Shown here: piece by piece, positions 34,411 to 42,923 of the stretch
How positions within the stretch are numbered: the first letter of the stretch is position 1
How the letters are laid out: each line of letters begins with the position of its first letter
Origin: Candidatus Microbacterium colombiense
GTDB lineage: Bacteria > Actinomycetota > Actinomycetes > Actinomycetales > Microbacteriaceae
Reading direction: 5' to 3'
Assembly (NCBI GenBank): GCA_029203165.1
Contig: CP119308.1
Coordinates: 3,100,001 to 3,164,000 of the forward strand
Length of the DNA: 64,000 nt
Notes under the pieces: generated by a model
Told to the model about the DNA's origin: nothing
What the model saw: only the letters and a program-made list of their open reading frames with translations
The model's database searches: none
Made by a program: the position numbers and the translations under genes

Positions 34411-35973
34411 TCAGCGGAGGCGGTTGCTGGGCGGGGCGTCCACGCTCAGCGTCTTCCCTCGGAAGAAGTCAGGGTTGACGATTCTCTGGATGATCATCAG
34501 GACGGCGCCGAAGATGAGCAGACCCACCCCGATGAAGAACACGATGCCGATGCCGCCCTCACCGTTCGCGTCGGCGCCGATGGCGATCGATCCGAAGTCG
34601 GGTGCGAGGCTGTCGATCGCCGTGATGAAGAACAGCACCAGAAGGATGACTCCACCGACCAGGGGGCTGGCGAACTTGAAGAAGAAGTCCTTGCCCGAGT
34701 CGAACCACTGGTGGCGGAAATACCAGACGCACGACAACGCGGTGATGCCGTAGTAGAAGCAGATCATCATGCCCAGCGCGAGAATCGTGTCCCACAGCGC
34801 ATCCTCGCTGAGGAAACGCATGACGGCGTAGAACCCACCGGCGACCACCGCGGAGGCGATCGTCGCGAATCCCGGCGTGAAGAACCGCGGGCTGACACCG
34901 GCGAACTTCTTCGGGACGGCTCCGTAGTGCCCCATCGCGAGCAGCGTCCTGGCCGGTGAGATGAAGGTGGACTGCAACGACGACGCCGACGAGGTCAGCA
35001 CCGCGAGCGAGAGCAGGAAGGCCAGACCCCCCATGACCGGACCGGACAGCGCGAAGAACACGTTGCCGCCGATGTCCTCGTTCAGAAGGCCGAGACCTTC
35101 GTCGCCGATCCCGGAGTACATCAGCGTGCTGATCGTGAGCAGCAGGTAGATCGCGATGATCGAGAACACCGTCAGCATGGCCGCGCGCCCAGGCGTGCGC
35201 TCCGGGTCCTTGGCCTCCTCGTTCATCGTGAGCGTCACATCCCAGCCCCAGAACATGAAGACCGAGGCCGACAGCCCCATCACGATCACCGAGATGCCGC
35301 CCTCGATCGCGAAGGGGTTGAACCACGCGAGCTCGGGCATATGCGGCTCGAAGGCGCCGCCCTGGACGGTCTGGACGATCGCCATCACGGCGAACACCAC
35401 GAGGATCACGACCTGGAACGCCACGAGGCCGTACTGCAGCTTCTGCGACGTCGTGACATCGCGGAAGGACACCCAGGCGGCGAGCGCGACGAAGATCAGA
35501 CACACGGCGACGTTCACGAACGGGTTGCGGGTGATCTCGGCGATGGCCTCGTTGCCGGAGATCTGCGAGATCAATAGGAACAGGAAGTCGACCGCGATAC
35601 CGGCGAGGTTCGACAGCACCAGGATCGTCGCCACGATCAGACCCCACCCGGCCATCCATCCGACGTACGGGCCGAAGGCCTTGGTCGCCCAGGTGAAGCT
35701 GGTACCCGAGTCGGGCATGGCCTTGTTGAGCTCGCGATACCCGAAGGCGACGAGCAGCATCGGGATGAATCCGAGCAGCAGGATCGCCGGCACCTGGAAT
35801 CCGACGGCGCCCACCGCACCGCCGATGCCGGCGGTGAACGTGTACGCCGGGGCGATGCAGGAGATCCCCATCACCAGTGCGCCCAGCACGCCCACGGTTC
35901 CGACGCTGAGCCCCTTGCTGGAAATGCCCGTGGTCACGGGTGCGGGCTCCGTCGCCCGGTTCGTGCTGCTCAT
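34411..35973 (-). CDS. APC-family amino acid/polyamine permease
   Basis: A 520-residue transporter with about 12 helices. The helix 1 region is GISCIAPAYTFTAGIGGAVG, the helix 2 region contains PDSGTSFTWATKAFGPYVGWMAGW (described by its ends), and the middle has NEEAKDPERTPGRAAMLT. These are features of APC-superfamily permeases for GABA, putrescine or related amines. Its start overlaps the stop of the stress-protein gene by one base. Context with puo, gabT and gabD points to putrescine or GABA uptake. Confidence 0.87.
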   Translation of the reverse strand: MSSTNRATEPAPVTTGISSKGLSVGTVGVLGALVMGISCIAPAYTFTAGIGGAVGAVGFQVPAILLLGFIPMLLVAFGYRELNKAMPDSGTSFTWATKAFGPYVGWMAGWGLIVATILVLSNLAGIAVDFLFLLISQISGNEAIAEITRNPFVNVAVCLIFVALAAWVSFRDVTTSQKLQYGLVAFQVVILVVFAVMAIVQTVQGGAFEPHMPELAWFNPFAIEGGISVIVMGLSASVFMFWGWDVTLTMNEEAKDPERTPGRAAMLTVFSIIAIYLLLTISTLMYSGIGDEGLGLLNEDIGGNVFFALSGPVMGGLAFLLSLAVLTSSASSLQSTFISPARTLLAMGHYGAVPKKFAGVSPRFFTPGFATIASAVVAGGFYAVMRFLSEDALWDTILALGMMICFYYGITALSCVWYFRHQWFDSGKDFFFKFASPLVGGVILLVLFFITAIDSLAPDFGSIAIGADANGEGGIGIVFFIGVGLLIFGAVLMIIQRIVNPDFFRGKTLSVDAPPSNRLR

Positions 35974-36860
35974 CAGCGGACTCCTGCTTCGGCGCGGGTG
36001 CGCGGGACGACGATCATCGGTACGGGCAGTTCGTGCAGCATCTTCGCTGCCGTGGAGCCCAGGAACAGACGGCGCGGCTGCGCCAGTCTGCTCGATCCGA
36101 CGAGGATGACCTCGCCGGGAAGCCAGGAGAGGTTCGCGACGGCATCCTCGACGGTGTCGCCGGGTGCCTCCTCGATCACAGCGCCCAGGTCGAGCGGCAA
36201 CAGCTGCTTCGCCACGGCGAGGACTTCCTGCGCGTGGGTGTCGCCGACGACGCGGATCGCTCCGGTGTCGAGCCCCGGGGGCACATCGAACGGCACCAGC
36301 GAGACCAGACGCAGCCCGACGCCGCTGTCGGCGGCGACCGAGGCGGCCTCGTCGAGCAGGTTCTCGGCGCCGGGACGGGTACCGACGGCGACGGTGACGC
36401 GCGGGATGACGTGGTCATCCGCGCCCGCCGTGCCCGCGGGTGCGAGCGCGACCGGGATGGTCGAGGAGTGCAGCAGCTCGGAGGCCACGCTGCCCAGACG
36501 GTGTCGACCGAACAGTCCGCCTCCGGCTGCACCCACCACGATCAGACGCGCGCCGAACTCCTCGCCCGCGGCGATCAGCCCCTCGGCGAACGACTCCGCG
36601 ACGCGGACGTGTCCGGTGCGCGTGATCTCCTGCGGCAGGCGGACGATCGCGTCCTCGAGCCACTTCTTCGCCTGAGCACGGATGTGCTCCTCGTAAGCGC
36701 GCTCCGGCGGGACGACCACCGGGCTGCGGGTGCCCTCGGCGGGGAGCACCAGCACCAGGTGCAGGCGCGCCCCGATGCTGCGCGCGAGCCGTGCACCGAG
36801 GGCTGCGGCATCCGCTCCGGCATCCGTCGCCGTGTACCCGACGACGATGGCGCCGGCCAT
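35973..36860 (-). CDS. Universal stress protein with two UspA domains
   Basis: A 295-residue protein made of two UspA-like domains. The second carries the ATP-binding motif near VGSSRLAQPRRLFLGSTAAKMLHELPVPMIVVP, described by its ends; the first has VVGAAGGGLFGRHRLGSVASELLHSS. The start is ATG 36860, overlapping the puo stop by one base (TGATG); its stop overlaps the permease start by one base. A stress protein translated between an oxidase and a permease suggests it tunes transport or copes with the H2O2 and aldehyde made by Puo. Confidence 0.85.
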   Translation of the reverse strand: MAGAIVVGYTATDAGADAAALGARLARSIGARLHLVLVLPAEGTRSPVVVPPERAYEEHIRAQAKKWLEDAIVRLPQEITRTGHVRVAESFAEGLIAAGEEFGARLIVVGAAGGGLFGRHRLGSVASELLHSSTIPVALAPAGTAGADDHVIPRVTVAVGTRPGAENLLDEAASVAADSGVGLRLVSLVPFDVPPGLDTGAIRVVGDTHAQEVLAVAKQLLPLDLGAVIEEAPGDTVEDAVANLSWLPGEVILVGSSRLAQPRRLFLGSTAAKMLHELPVPMIVVPRTRAEAGVR

Positions 36861-38242
36861 CAGTTGCTCTCTGCCTCGTCGCCGGCAGCGCGGGTCGAGT
36901 CGATGATCTGCGAGGCGACCAGACGACCCATGCGGATCGCGCCGTCGACGTGCTGGTAGCCCGCGCCGGCCAGGTCGCTGCACGCGAAGTGGATGGGACC
37001 GACGGCGGTGCGCAGGTCGGCGCCGTAGCGGTGCAGACCACCCATGTCGAAGCTCGCGGCGTACGCACCGCGGGTCCACTCCTCGCTGCCCCAGTCGCTC
37101 TCGTAGTACACGACCGGGTTCTTGGCCTCGGGGCCGTAGTAGTGCGAGAGCGATTCGAGGATGCGCTCCTTGCGGTCCTCGGCGGAGAGCTCGAACACGC
37201 CGTCGGCGTTCGCGTCGGAGACGAAGCCGACGAGGGTGCCGCGCTCGTCACCGTGGTTGGTGTTGTCGTACGCCTCGTGCGAGATCTCGTACGGGCTGAA
37301 CGCGGTGCCGCTGAGGCCCTGCTCACGCCAGAACGGACGGTCGTAGACGGCGTGCACCTTGATCACGAAGCCCATGGACAGGTGCTGGTGCAACTGGTGC
37401 TGACGCCGAGGCAGCGGCGGCACGAACGAGATGCGGTCGTAGAGCACCGGCGCGTGGGCGAGGATCGCGAAACGGGCGCTGACGGTGAGGTCGTCGGTGG
37501 TGGCCGTCACGCCGTTGGCGCCCCATTCGAGGCTGCGCACCGGCTGGTTCAGGAAGACGTCGTCTCCGAGGCGCTCGGCGAGCAGGATCGGCACCTGCTG
37601 CAGTCCGCCGACGACGCGCTTGTCGAGGATGAAGTCGGCGTCGACGAGGTGCGAGTAGGAGCCGGCGGATGCCGCCATCAGCAGCGACTGCAGCAGCGAG
37701 AACGCGTGCGTGGGCTTGGTGAGCATCGCGGAGCCGGTGGCGAAGGCGAGGTTGCGGACCGCCTCGTCGTCGTCGGTCTGCTGGCGCAGCCAGGCGTCCC
37801 ACGTGACCGAGTCCCACTCGGCCGCGTTCGGGTGCTCCCACGGGCGGTCGGGGTCGATCTCGGCGACCATCGCGTCGAGGCGCTCGGTGATCTCGGCGAT
37901 GACCTGCTCGGTCTCCGCCGACACGGGGAACATCTCGCCCGTGAACCGGTGGCTCTGACCGTCGGGGCCGACGTACACGCTGTCGCCCTCGCGGTAGCGG
38001 CTGAAGGTCTCCAGGCCCAGCTCGTCGACCGTGTCGATCAGGGCATCCTGATCGGGCGAGACCCACTGTCCGCCGATCTCGAGCATGGCACCCTCGATGA
38101 CGTCGGTCCACAGACGCCCGCCGACGCGGTCCCGCGCCTCGAGGACGGCGACCGAGAGACCGGCCTTCCGCAGGTCGTTCGCCGCCGTGAGCCCTGCGGC
38201 TCCGGCTCCGACGATGAGCACGTCTCGTGTGATCTCAGCCAT
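36860..38242 (-). CDS. puo: Putrescine oxidase / flavin monoamine oxidase
   Basis: A 460-residue FAD amine oxidase. The dinucleotide-binding motif is VGAGAAGLTAANDLRKAG (residues about 10-27), with ARDRVGGRLWT next. The C-terminal FAD-binding region is HFACSDLAGAGYQHVDGAIRMG (split here at its ends). It resembles the Micrococcus/Rhodococcus putrescine oxidase and would convert putrescine to 4-aminobutanal, ammonia and H2O2. ATG 38242 follows GGAG at proper spacing, so the TTG two codons earlier is rejected. Confidence 0.88.
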   Translation of the reverse strand: MAEITRDVLIVGAGAAGLTAANDLRKAGLSVAVLEARDRVGGRLWTDVIEGAMLEIGGQWVSPDQDALIDTVDELGLETFSRYREGDSVYVGPDGQSHRFTGEMFPVSAETEQVIAEITERLDAMVAEIDPDRPWEHPNAAEWDSVTWDAWLRQQTDDDEAVRNLAFATGSAMLTKPTHAFSLLQSLLMAASAGSYSHLVDADFILDKRVVGGLQQVPILLAERLGDDVFLNQPVRSLEWGANGVTATTDDLTVSARFAILAHAPVLYDRISFVPPLPRRQHQLHQHLSMGFVIKVHAVYDRPFWREQGLSGTAFSPYEISHEAYDNTNHGDERGTLVGFVSDANADGVFELSAEDRKERILESLSHYYGPEAKNPVVYYESDWGSEEWTRGAYAASFDMGGLHRYGADLRTAVGPIHFACSDLAGAGYQHVDGAIRMGRLVASQIIDSTRAAGDEAESN

Positions 38243-38260
38243 CTGCAACTCCTTCGTTGG

Positions 38261-38308
38261 AAAAATGCCGGTCGCGACCCGAAATCCCCCGATTGGGGCC
38301 GCGACCGG
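38261..38308 (-). terminator. Intrinsic terminator between gabT and puo
   Basis: An outer 9-bp stem (38268-38276 with 38300-38308) encloses a CCCC/GGGG inner stem. On the minus strand it is followed by GCATTTTT, giving a true T-run. It should stop part of the gabT transcript before puo. Confidence 0.7.
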
Positions 38309-38317
38309 ACACGGGGG

Positions 38318-39679
38318 TCAAGCCGCGGCGAGCGCCGCAGCGACGATATCGATTCCTTCGTTCAGCAGATCGTCGCCGATCGCGAGCGGGGGAAGGAAGC
38401 GGATGACATTGCCGTACGTGCCGCACGTCAGGACGATGACGCCCTGCGCGATGCACGCCTTCGCCACGGCCGCGGTGAGAGCCGCGTCCGGTGCGTTGGT
38501 CTCGGGGTCCACGAACTCGGCGGCGATCATCGCGCCGTGCCCGCGCACGTCGCCGACGCGCGGGTCGTGCTGCTGGATCGCGGTCAGGCGCGTGGTGAGG
38601 ATCTCGCCGATCTCCCGGGCGCGCTCGATCACGCCGTCGTTCTCGAACACGTCGATCGCGGCGAGCGCTGCGGCACAGGCGATGGGGTTGCCCCCGTAGG
38701 TGCCGCCGAGGCCGCCCGCGTGGGAGGCGTCCATGATCTCCGCGCGACCGGTGACGGCGGCGAGCGGGAGACCGCCGGCGATGCCCTTGGCCGTGGTGAT
38801 CAGGTCGGGCTCGATGCCGAAGATCTCGCTGGCGAACATGTGTCCGGTGCGTGCGAAGCCGGTCTGCACCTCGTCGGCGATGAAGACGACGCCGTTCGCG
38901 CGGCTCCACTCCACGAGCGCGGGCAGGAAGCCGTCGGCGGGAACGATGAAGCCACCCTCGCCCTGGATGGGCTCGATGATGATCGCGGCCAGGTTGTCGG
39001 CTCCGATCTGCTTCTCGAGCTGGAGGATCGCGCGCGCAGCCGCTTCGGCGCCGGAGAGACCGTCGCGGAACGGGTACGACATCGGTGCGCGGTACACCTC
39101 GGGCGCGAAGGGCCCGAAGCCGCTCTTGTAGGGCATCGACTTGGCCGTGAGCGCCATCGTCAGGTTCGTGCGGCCGTGGTAGCCGTGGTCGAAGGCGACG
39201 ACCGCCTGGCGGCCGGTGTGCTTGCGGGCGATCTTGATCGCGTTCTCGACGGCCTCGGCGCCGGAGTTGAACAGCGCGCTCTTCTTGATGAAGTCGCCGG
39301 GCGTGATGCGGTTGAGCGCCTCGGCGACCTCGATGTACGACTCATACGGCGAGATCATGAAGCAGGTGTGCGTGAACTGCGCGGCCTGCGCGGCGACGGC
39401 GGCGGCGACCTTGGGGTGCGCGTTGCCGACCGTGGTCACGGCGATGCCGGAGCCGAGGTCGATGAGTGAGTTGCCGTCGGCATCCACGACGACTCCGCCT
39501 CCGGCGGCGACGGTCGCGACCGGCACGGTGTGCCCGACGCCGGCAGGCACGGCGGCCGCCTTGCGCGCGAGGATCTCGGCGGAGCGGGGTCCGGGGAGTT
39601 CGGTGACCAGGCGACGCTCCTGGGGGAGGTCGGGGCCGCCGAGGGGGGTTGCTACAGCTGCGGTGTCGAGGAGTGCCAT
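38318..39679 (-). CDS. gabT: 4-aminobutyrate aminotransferase
   Basis: A 453-residue class III aminotransferase. The PLP lysine is K298 in TTAKGIAGGLPLAAV, the aspartate is in FIADEVQTGF, and substrate-binding motifs are NSGAEAVENAIKIARK and DHGYHGRTN. It converts GABA and 2-oxoglutarate to succinate semialdehyde and glutamate. ATG 39679 is chosen because TACGCT (39687-39692) lies seven bases upstream, a leaderless layout; the longer frame overlaps the divergent regulator gene. The PucR-type regulator is transcribed away from it. Confidence 0.92.
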   Translation of the reverse strand: MALLDTAAVATPLGGPDLPQERRLVTELPGPRSAEILARKAAAVPAGVGHTVPVATVAAGGGVVVDADGNSLIDLGSGIAVTTVGNAHPKVAAAVAAQAAQFTHTCFMISPYESYIEVAEALNRITPGDFIKKSALFNSGAEAVENAIKIARKHTGRQAVVAFDHGYHGRTNLTMALTAKSMPYKSGFGPFAPEVYRAPMSYPFRDGLSGAEAAARAILQLEKQIGADNLAAIIIEPIQGEGGFIVPADGFLPALVEWSRANGVVFIADEVQTGFARTGHMFASEIFGIEPDLITTAKGIAGGLPLAAVTGRAEIMDASHAGGLGGTYGGNPIACAAALAAIDVFENDGVIERAREIGEILTTRLTAIQQHDPRVGDVRGHGAMIAAEFVDPETNAPDAALTAAVAKACIAQGVIVLTCGTYGNVIRFLPPLAIGDDLLNEGIDIVAAALAAA

Positions 39680-39723
39680 GTTCGCGAGCGTACGGCGGAC
39701 TGCAGGAGGGATGCATTCGCCAG

Positions 39724-39763
39724 GCTGTACAATCTGATCATCTGAATAGACGGACTGTATAAG
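39724..39763. promoter_or_regulatory. gabT / pucR divergent promoter region with repeated CTGTA motif
   Basis: This AT-richer segment contains CTGTACAATC and CTGTATAAG, a direct repeat about 30 bases apart, around a TGATCA core. TATAAG is a candidate -10 for the regulator gene. It is the obvious place for the PucR-type protein to bind; exact half-sites are not defined. Confidence 0.4.
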
Positions 39764-39779
39764 TATCGAAGGAGCAGCG

Positions 39780-41288
39780 ATGACGGCATCCGAACAGCCG
39801 ACACTGCGCGCACTGCTCGCACGCCGCGACCTCGGCCTGCGCCTGGTGTCCGAGCCGTCGCTGTTGCCGGCCGATGCGCTCGACCGGCCGCTGCGCTGGG
39901 TGCACAGCTCCGACCTCGCTGATCCGACACCTTTCCTCGCGGAAGACCTCGTGCTCCTGACCACCGGCACGCAGTTCGACGAACCGGGAGCCGCCGCGAT
40001 CTACGTCGAGCGCCTGATCGATCGCGGAGTGCTCGGACTCGGCTTCGGCACCGAGGTGCATCGCGCGGGAATCCCGGACGACCTGCTCGACGCCTGCGCC
40101 GAAGGCGGCATCCCCCTCTTCGAGGTGCCGTACCGCACCCCGTTCATCGCCGTCGCGCGTGCCCACTCCGAAGCGATCGCCGCGCAGGCCTATGCCCGCC
40201 GGTCCTGGGCTCTCGACACGCAGCGGGGGCTGGCGCTGGCCGCCCTGCGTCCGCGCGGCCTCGACGCGACGCTCGCCGAGCTCGGGCGCCGACTGGGCGT
40301 GTGGGCGGGGATGTTCGACGCCGCCGGAGCGCTGCTCCTCTCGCATCCTCGCGACGCCGTGTCGCCCGACGTGCTCGATGGGCTCGGCGAGCGCGTGATG
40401 GACATCCTCACCCGCGGCATGGAGGCAGGGCAGGCGCTGTCGATCGACGAGCACACCTTCATGCTGTTCACGATCGGACGCGGCGGACAGCTGCGCGGTG
40501 TCATCGCACTCGCCATCGACGCCCTCGATCAGGAGGCACGATCCGTCGTGACCTCGGTGATCGCGATGGCCGGACTCGCGATGGAGCAGAGCGAGCAGCT
40601 CGCCCGCAGCCGACGACGCCTGCATTCGCAGCTGCTGGACTCGCTGCTGAGCGACGACCCGACCCTGGCCCGGCGCGTGCTGGGCGGACTCCCCCAGGCC
40701 CCGGTCGTGGTGGCCGTGGCGGCGGATGCTCCGGCCGGGCCCCTGACCGACTGGTGGGAGCGGCAGCGGTCCGAGCACGGCACGACGTTCTTCCTCGCCG
40801 AGGCGGAGGACGGCATCACGATCTGCCTGTCGACCGCAGACGACGCACTGCTCGACGAGGTCGCCGCGCGCTTCGGCATCCGCATCGGCGTCTCGGATCC
40901 CGAGGGCTTCGACGCGTTCTCGCGCGCTCACGCCCAAGCGCTCACGGTGCTGCGGCAACAGCGGGGCGCAGGCGCCGAACGCTATGCCGACACGATCGGC
41001 TCGAGCATCCTCGCCGCGCTCGCGACCGATGAGGCGCGGCTCGTGGCGGAATCCCGCCTGGCGCCCCTACGCGAACACGACGCCCGTCTCGGCGCCGAGC
41101 TCGAGCAGACCCTGCGCGTGTGGCTCGAGCACGACGCACGAGCCGAGCAGGCCGCTGTGCTGCTGGGCGTGCACCGGCACACGCTCCGTTCGCGGGTCGC
41201 GCAGGCGGGCGCACTGCTGGGCATCGACCTCTCGTCATTCCCGGCGCGCGCCGAGCTCTGGGCCCTGCTGCAGACCGCCCGGGACTGA
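39780..41288 (+). CDS. PucR-family transcriptional regulator (GabR-like, of GABA catabolism)
   Basis: A 502-residue regulator with an N-terminal PucR ligand domain (residues 1-130 or so; DLGLRLVSEPSLLPADALDRPLRWVHSSDL seen by its ends), a GGDEF-like middle and a C-terminal PucR helix-turn-helix (AAVLLGVHRHTLRSRVAQAGAL). The start has GGAGCAGCG just upstream. It is divergent from gabT and by position probably activates gabT and the putrescine operon in response to GABA or a derivative. Its 3' end overlaps the convergent riboflavin kinase gene by 54 bp. Confidence 0.85.
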   Translation: MTASEQPTLRALLARRDLGLRLVSEPSLLPADALDRPLRWVHSSDLADPTPFLAEDLVLLTTGTQFDEPGAAAIYVERLIDRGVLGLGFGTEVHRAGIPDDLLDACAEGGIPLFEVPYRTPFIAVARAHSEAIAAQAYARRSWALDTQRGLALAALRPRGLDATLAELGRRLGVWAGMFDAAGALLLSHPRDAVSPDVLDGLGERVMDILTRGMEAGQALSIDEHTFMLFTIGRGGQLRGVIALAIDALDQEARSVVTSVIAMAGLAMEQSEQLARSRRRLHSQLLDSLLSDDPTLARRVLGGLPQAPVVVAVAADAPAGPLTDWWERQRSEHGTTFFLAEAEDGITICLSTADDALLDEVAARFGIRIGVSDPEGFDAFSRAHAQALTVLRQQRGAGAERYADTIGSSILAALATDEARLVAESRLAPLREHDARLGAELEQTLRVWLEHDARAEQAAVLLGVHRHTLRSRVAQAGALLGIDLSSFPARAELWALLQTARD

Positions 41289-41693
41289 GCGATCCGCGGA
41301 CGCCCGGTCACCCAGCAGCGCACGGCAGCGCGCGACGTCGTCGGCCGTCTGGGCGATCAACGCCTCGACGCCCTCGAACCGCAGCGTGGGGCGGAGTCGC
41401 GCGACCAGCTCGACCAGGAGCCGGCGTCCGTACAGGTCCGCCTCGACATCATGCAGGTGCACCTCCACGCGGCGGTCACGGTCGCCGTCGAACGTCGGAT
41501 TGGCACCCACGCTCACGCTCGCAGGCCACAGGTGCGGATCACCGTCGATCCGCACCCGGGCGGCATAGATCCCGTCGACGGGCATGTCGCCGCCGTCGAG
41601 AGCGAGGTTCGCCGTCGCGAAGCCGAGTTCGCGGCCCCGCCCGTCGCCCGGGACCACGGTTCCCGCGATCACCCCGAGCGGGTGTGCGGTCAT
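41235..41693 (-). CDS. rcaA: Stand-alone riboflavin kinase of the riboflavin-catabolic cluster (RcaA-like)
   Basis: A 152-residue protein consisting only of a flavokinase domain: GTVVPGDGRGRELGFATANL (phosphate loop and the P-T/A-N motif), ASVSVGANPTFDG and VEVHLHDVEADLYG. It lacks the FAD-synthetase half of bifunctional RibF. It phosphorylates riboflavin to FMN, supplying the cofactor of the cluster's monooxygenase. It overlaps the flavin reductase gene by ATGA. Gene content matches RcaA of the riboflavin-degradation cluster of Microbacterium maritypicum. The C-terminal 15 residues overlap the convergent regulator gene. Confidence 0.82.
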   Translation of the reverse strand: MTAHPLGVIAGTVVPGDGRGRELGFATANLALDGGDMPVDGIYAARVRIDGDPHLWPASVSVGANPTFDGDRDRRVEVHLHDVEADLYGRRLLVELVARLRPTLRFEGVEALIAQTADDVARCRALLGDRASADRSVPGGLQQGPELGARRE

Positions 41694-42199
41694 TCGACGA
41701 CGGATGCCGCGATCGACCGATAGCGACTCTGCTGGAACACCAGCGGCTCGACGTCGTCGAACACGGTGATGTCGGCGATCTCGTAGAGCGCGACCTCGTG
41801 GTCGCCACCGTCGAAGGTGCTGTGCAGACGACAGGTCAGCCAGAGCGCCGCATCCTGCACCAGCACGGCACCCTGCTCGCTGCGGTGCCAGCCATGGGTG
41901 CCGAAGCGGTCGTCCTCGCGGGAGGAGAGCAGCCGGCTGAGCGGTTCGTGGTGCGCCGCGAGCACGCTCATGCCCAGTTCGGGCACGGCACGCAGCACGG
42001 GCCAGGTCTTCGAGGTGCGCGCCGCACTGATGGCGACGAGGGCGGGCTCGAGCGAGATCGAGGTGAAAGAGTTCACGGCCATCCCCACGGCACGTCCGTC
42101 GACCTCGGCAGCGAGGGCGACGACGCCGGTCGGATACACCGAGAAGGCACGGCGGAGGGCGCGGTCCCTGGGCAGGACCTCGGTCGCGGCAGTCGTCAT
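41690..42199 (-). CDS. rcaB: Flavin reductase (RcaB-like)
   Basis: A 169-residue flavin-reductase-like (FMN-binding split barrel) protein. FSVYPTGVVALAAEVDGRAVGMAVNSFTSISLEPALVAISA, given by its ends (residues about 19-60), is the family core, and VALYEIADITVFDDVEPLVF lies near the C-terminus. It reduces flavin with NAD(P)H for the riboflavin-cleaving monooxygenase. It is the first gene of the two-gene rcaB-rcaA unit. Its promoter carries the palindrome shared with the transporter genes. Confidence 0.85.
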   Translation of the reverse strand: MTTAATEVLPRDRALRRAFSVYPTGVVALAAEVDGRAVGMAVNSFTSISLEPALVAISAARTSKTWPVLRAVPELGMSVLAAHHEPLSRLLSSREDDRFGTHGWHRSEQGAVLVQDAALWLTCRLHSTFDGGDHEVALYEIADITVFDDVEPLVFQQSRYRSIAASVVE

Positions 42200-42215
42200 T
42201 TCGGCTTCCTTTCGT

Positions 42216-42266
42216 TAGTCAACTTTGACTAGTTTTGATCATAAGCAATTTTGACCATGCAAACAA
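42216..42266 (-). promoter_or_regulatory. rcaBA promoter with PadR-type operator
   Basis: On the minus strand TTGTTT (42261-42266) and TATGAT (42238-42243) are separated by 17 bases. Six bases past the -10 lies the 16-bp palindrome TAGTCAA-CT-TTGACTA (42216-42231), placed to block transcription. The same palindrome with a different centre occurs at 48074-48089. Confidence 0.75.
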
Positions 42267-42302
42267 CCGTGAACTCTCGACCCAGCCGTTAGCATGAGGA
42301 TC

Positions 42303-42902
42303 ATGTCGACCACCCGCCTCGTCGTCCTCGGCGCCGTGAAGCAGTTCCAGCCGGTCCACGGCTACTTCCTCCGCCGCGAGCTGATGACCTGGCACGTCGA
42401 TGAGTGGGCGCACATCCAGCCGGGGTCCATCTACAACGCCCTCCGCGCGCTCGAGGTCGACGGCTACATCGCCGAGAGCGGCACCGAGACCGAGGGCAAG
42501 CGCCCCGCCCGCACGACCTACAGCATCACCCCGGCCGGCGAGGTGGAACTCCAGCGGATGCTGCGCGAGAACCTCTGGAACGTGGCCGCCTTCGACACCC
42601 AGGCGATCATGACCGTCGCCTCGTTCATGTTCGTGCTGAGCCGGCAGGAGGTGATCGCCGGACTCGAGCACCGCCTGATCAAGAGCGACGCGATCATCAC
42701 GCAGAACGGCTTCGACGTGCAGGACACCCTGCGATCGGAGACCACGCCGAAGTACGTCCGCGAGATCTTCGACCTCTCCACCGCGCGCCTCACCGCCGAG
42801 AAGCAGTGGCTGCTCGACCTGCTGGGTCGCCTGCGCGAGGGCGAGTACGTGTTCGCCGGCGAGACGGTGGCGGAGCGCCCGACCCAGACCCCCTCGGCTT
42901 AG
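42303..42902 (+). CDS. rcaC: PadR-family transcriptional regulator of the riboflavin cluster (RcaC-like)
   Basis: A 199-residue PadR-type winged-helix protein. The N-terminal domain has VLGAVKQFQPVHGYFLRREL and PGSIYNALRALEVDGYIAE, followed by an extended C-terminal helix region used for dimerisation. ATG 42303 is preferred: TAGCAT (42290-42295) lies seven bases upstream, indicating a leaderless message; an ATG at 42294 overlaps that box. It is divergent from rcaBA and convergent with the ribokinase gene. The shared palindrome makes it the best candidate repressor. Assignment to RcaC is by position only. Confidence 0.8.
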   Translation: MSTTRLVVLGAVKQFQPVHGYFLRRELMTWHVDEWAHIQPGSIYNALRALEVDGYIAESGTETEGKRPARTTYSITPAGEVELQRMLRENLWNVAAFDTQAIMTVASFMFVLSRQEVIAGLEHRLIKSDAIITQNGFDVQDTLRSETTPKYVREIFDLSTARLTAEKQWLLDLLGRLREGEYVFAGETVAERPTQTPSA

Positions 42903-42923
42903 CAGAGCGACCCGGCTGACGCG

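Noticed and set aside
36791..39469. 892-codon open frame opposite puo and gabT
   Set aside because: Both sense genes carry complete catalytic motifs and operon structure; the antisense frame has none.
41235..41693. Truncated bifunctional RibF
   Set aside because: The protein starts cleanly at the flavokinase domain with an ATGA junction, and stand-alone kinases are known in riboflavin-catabolic clusters.
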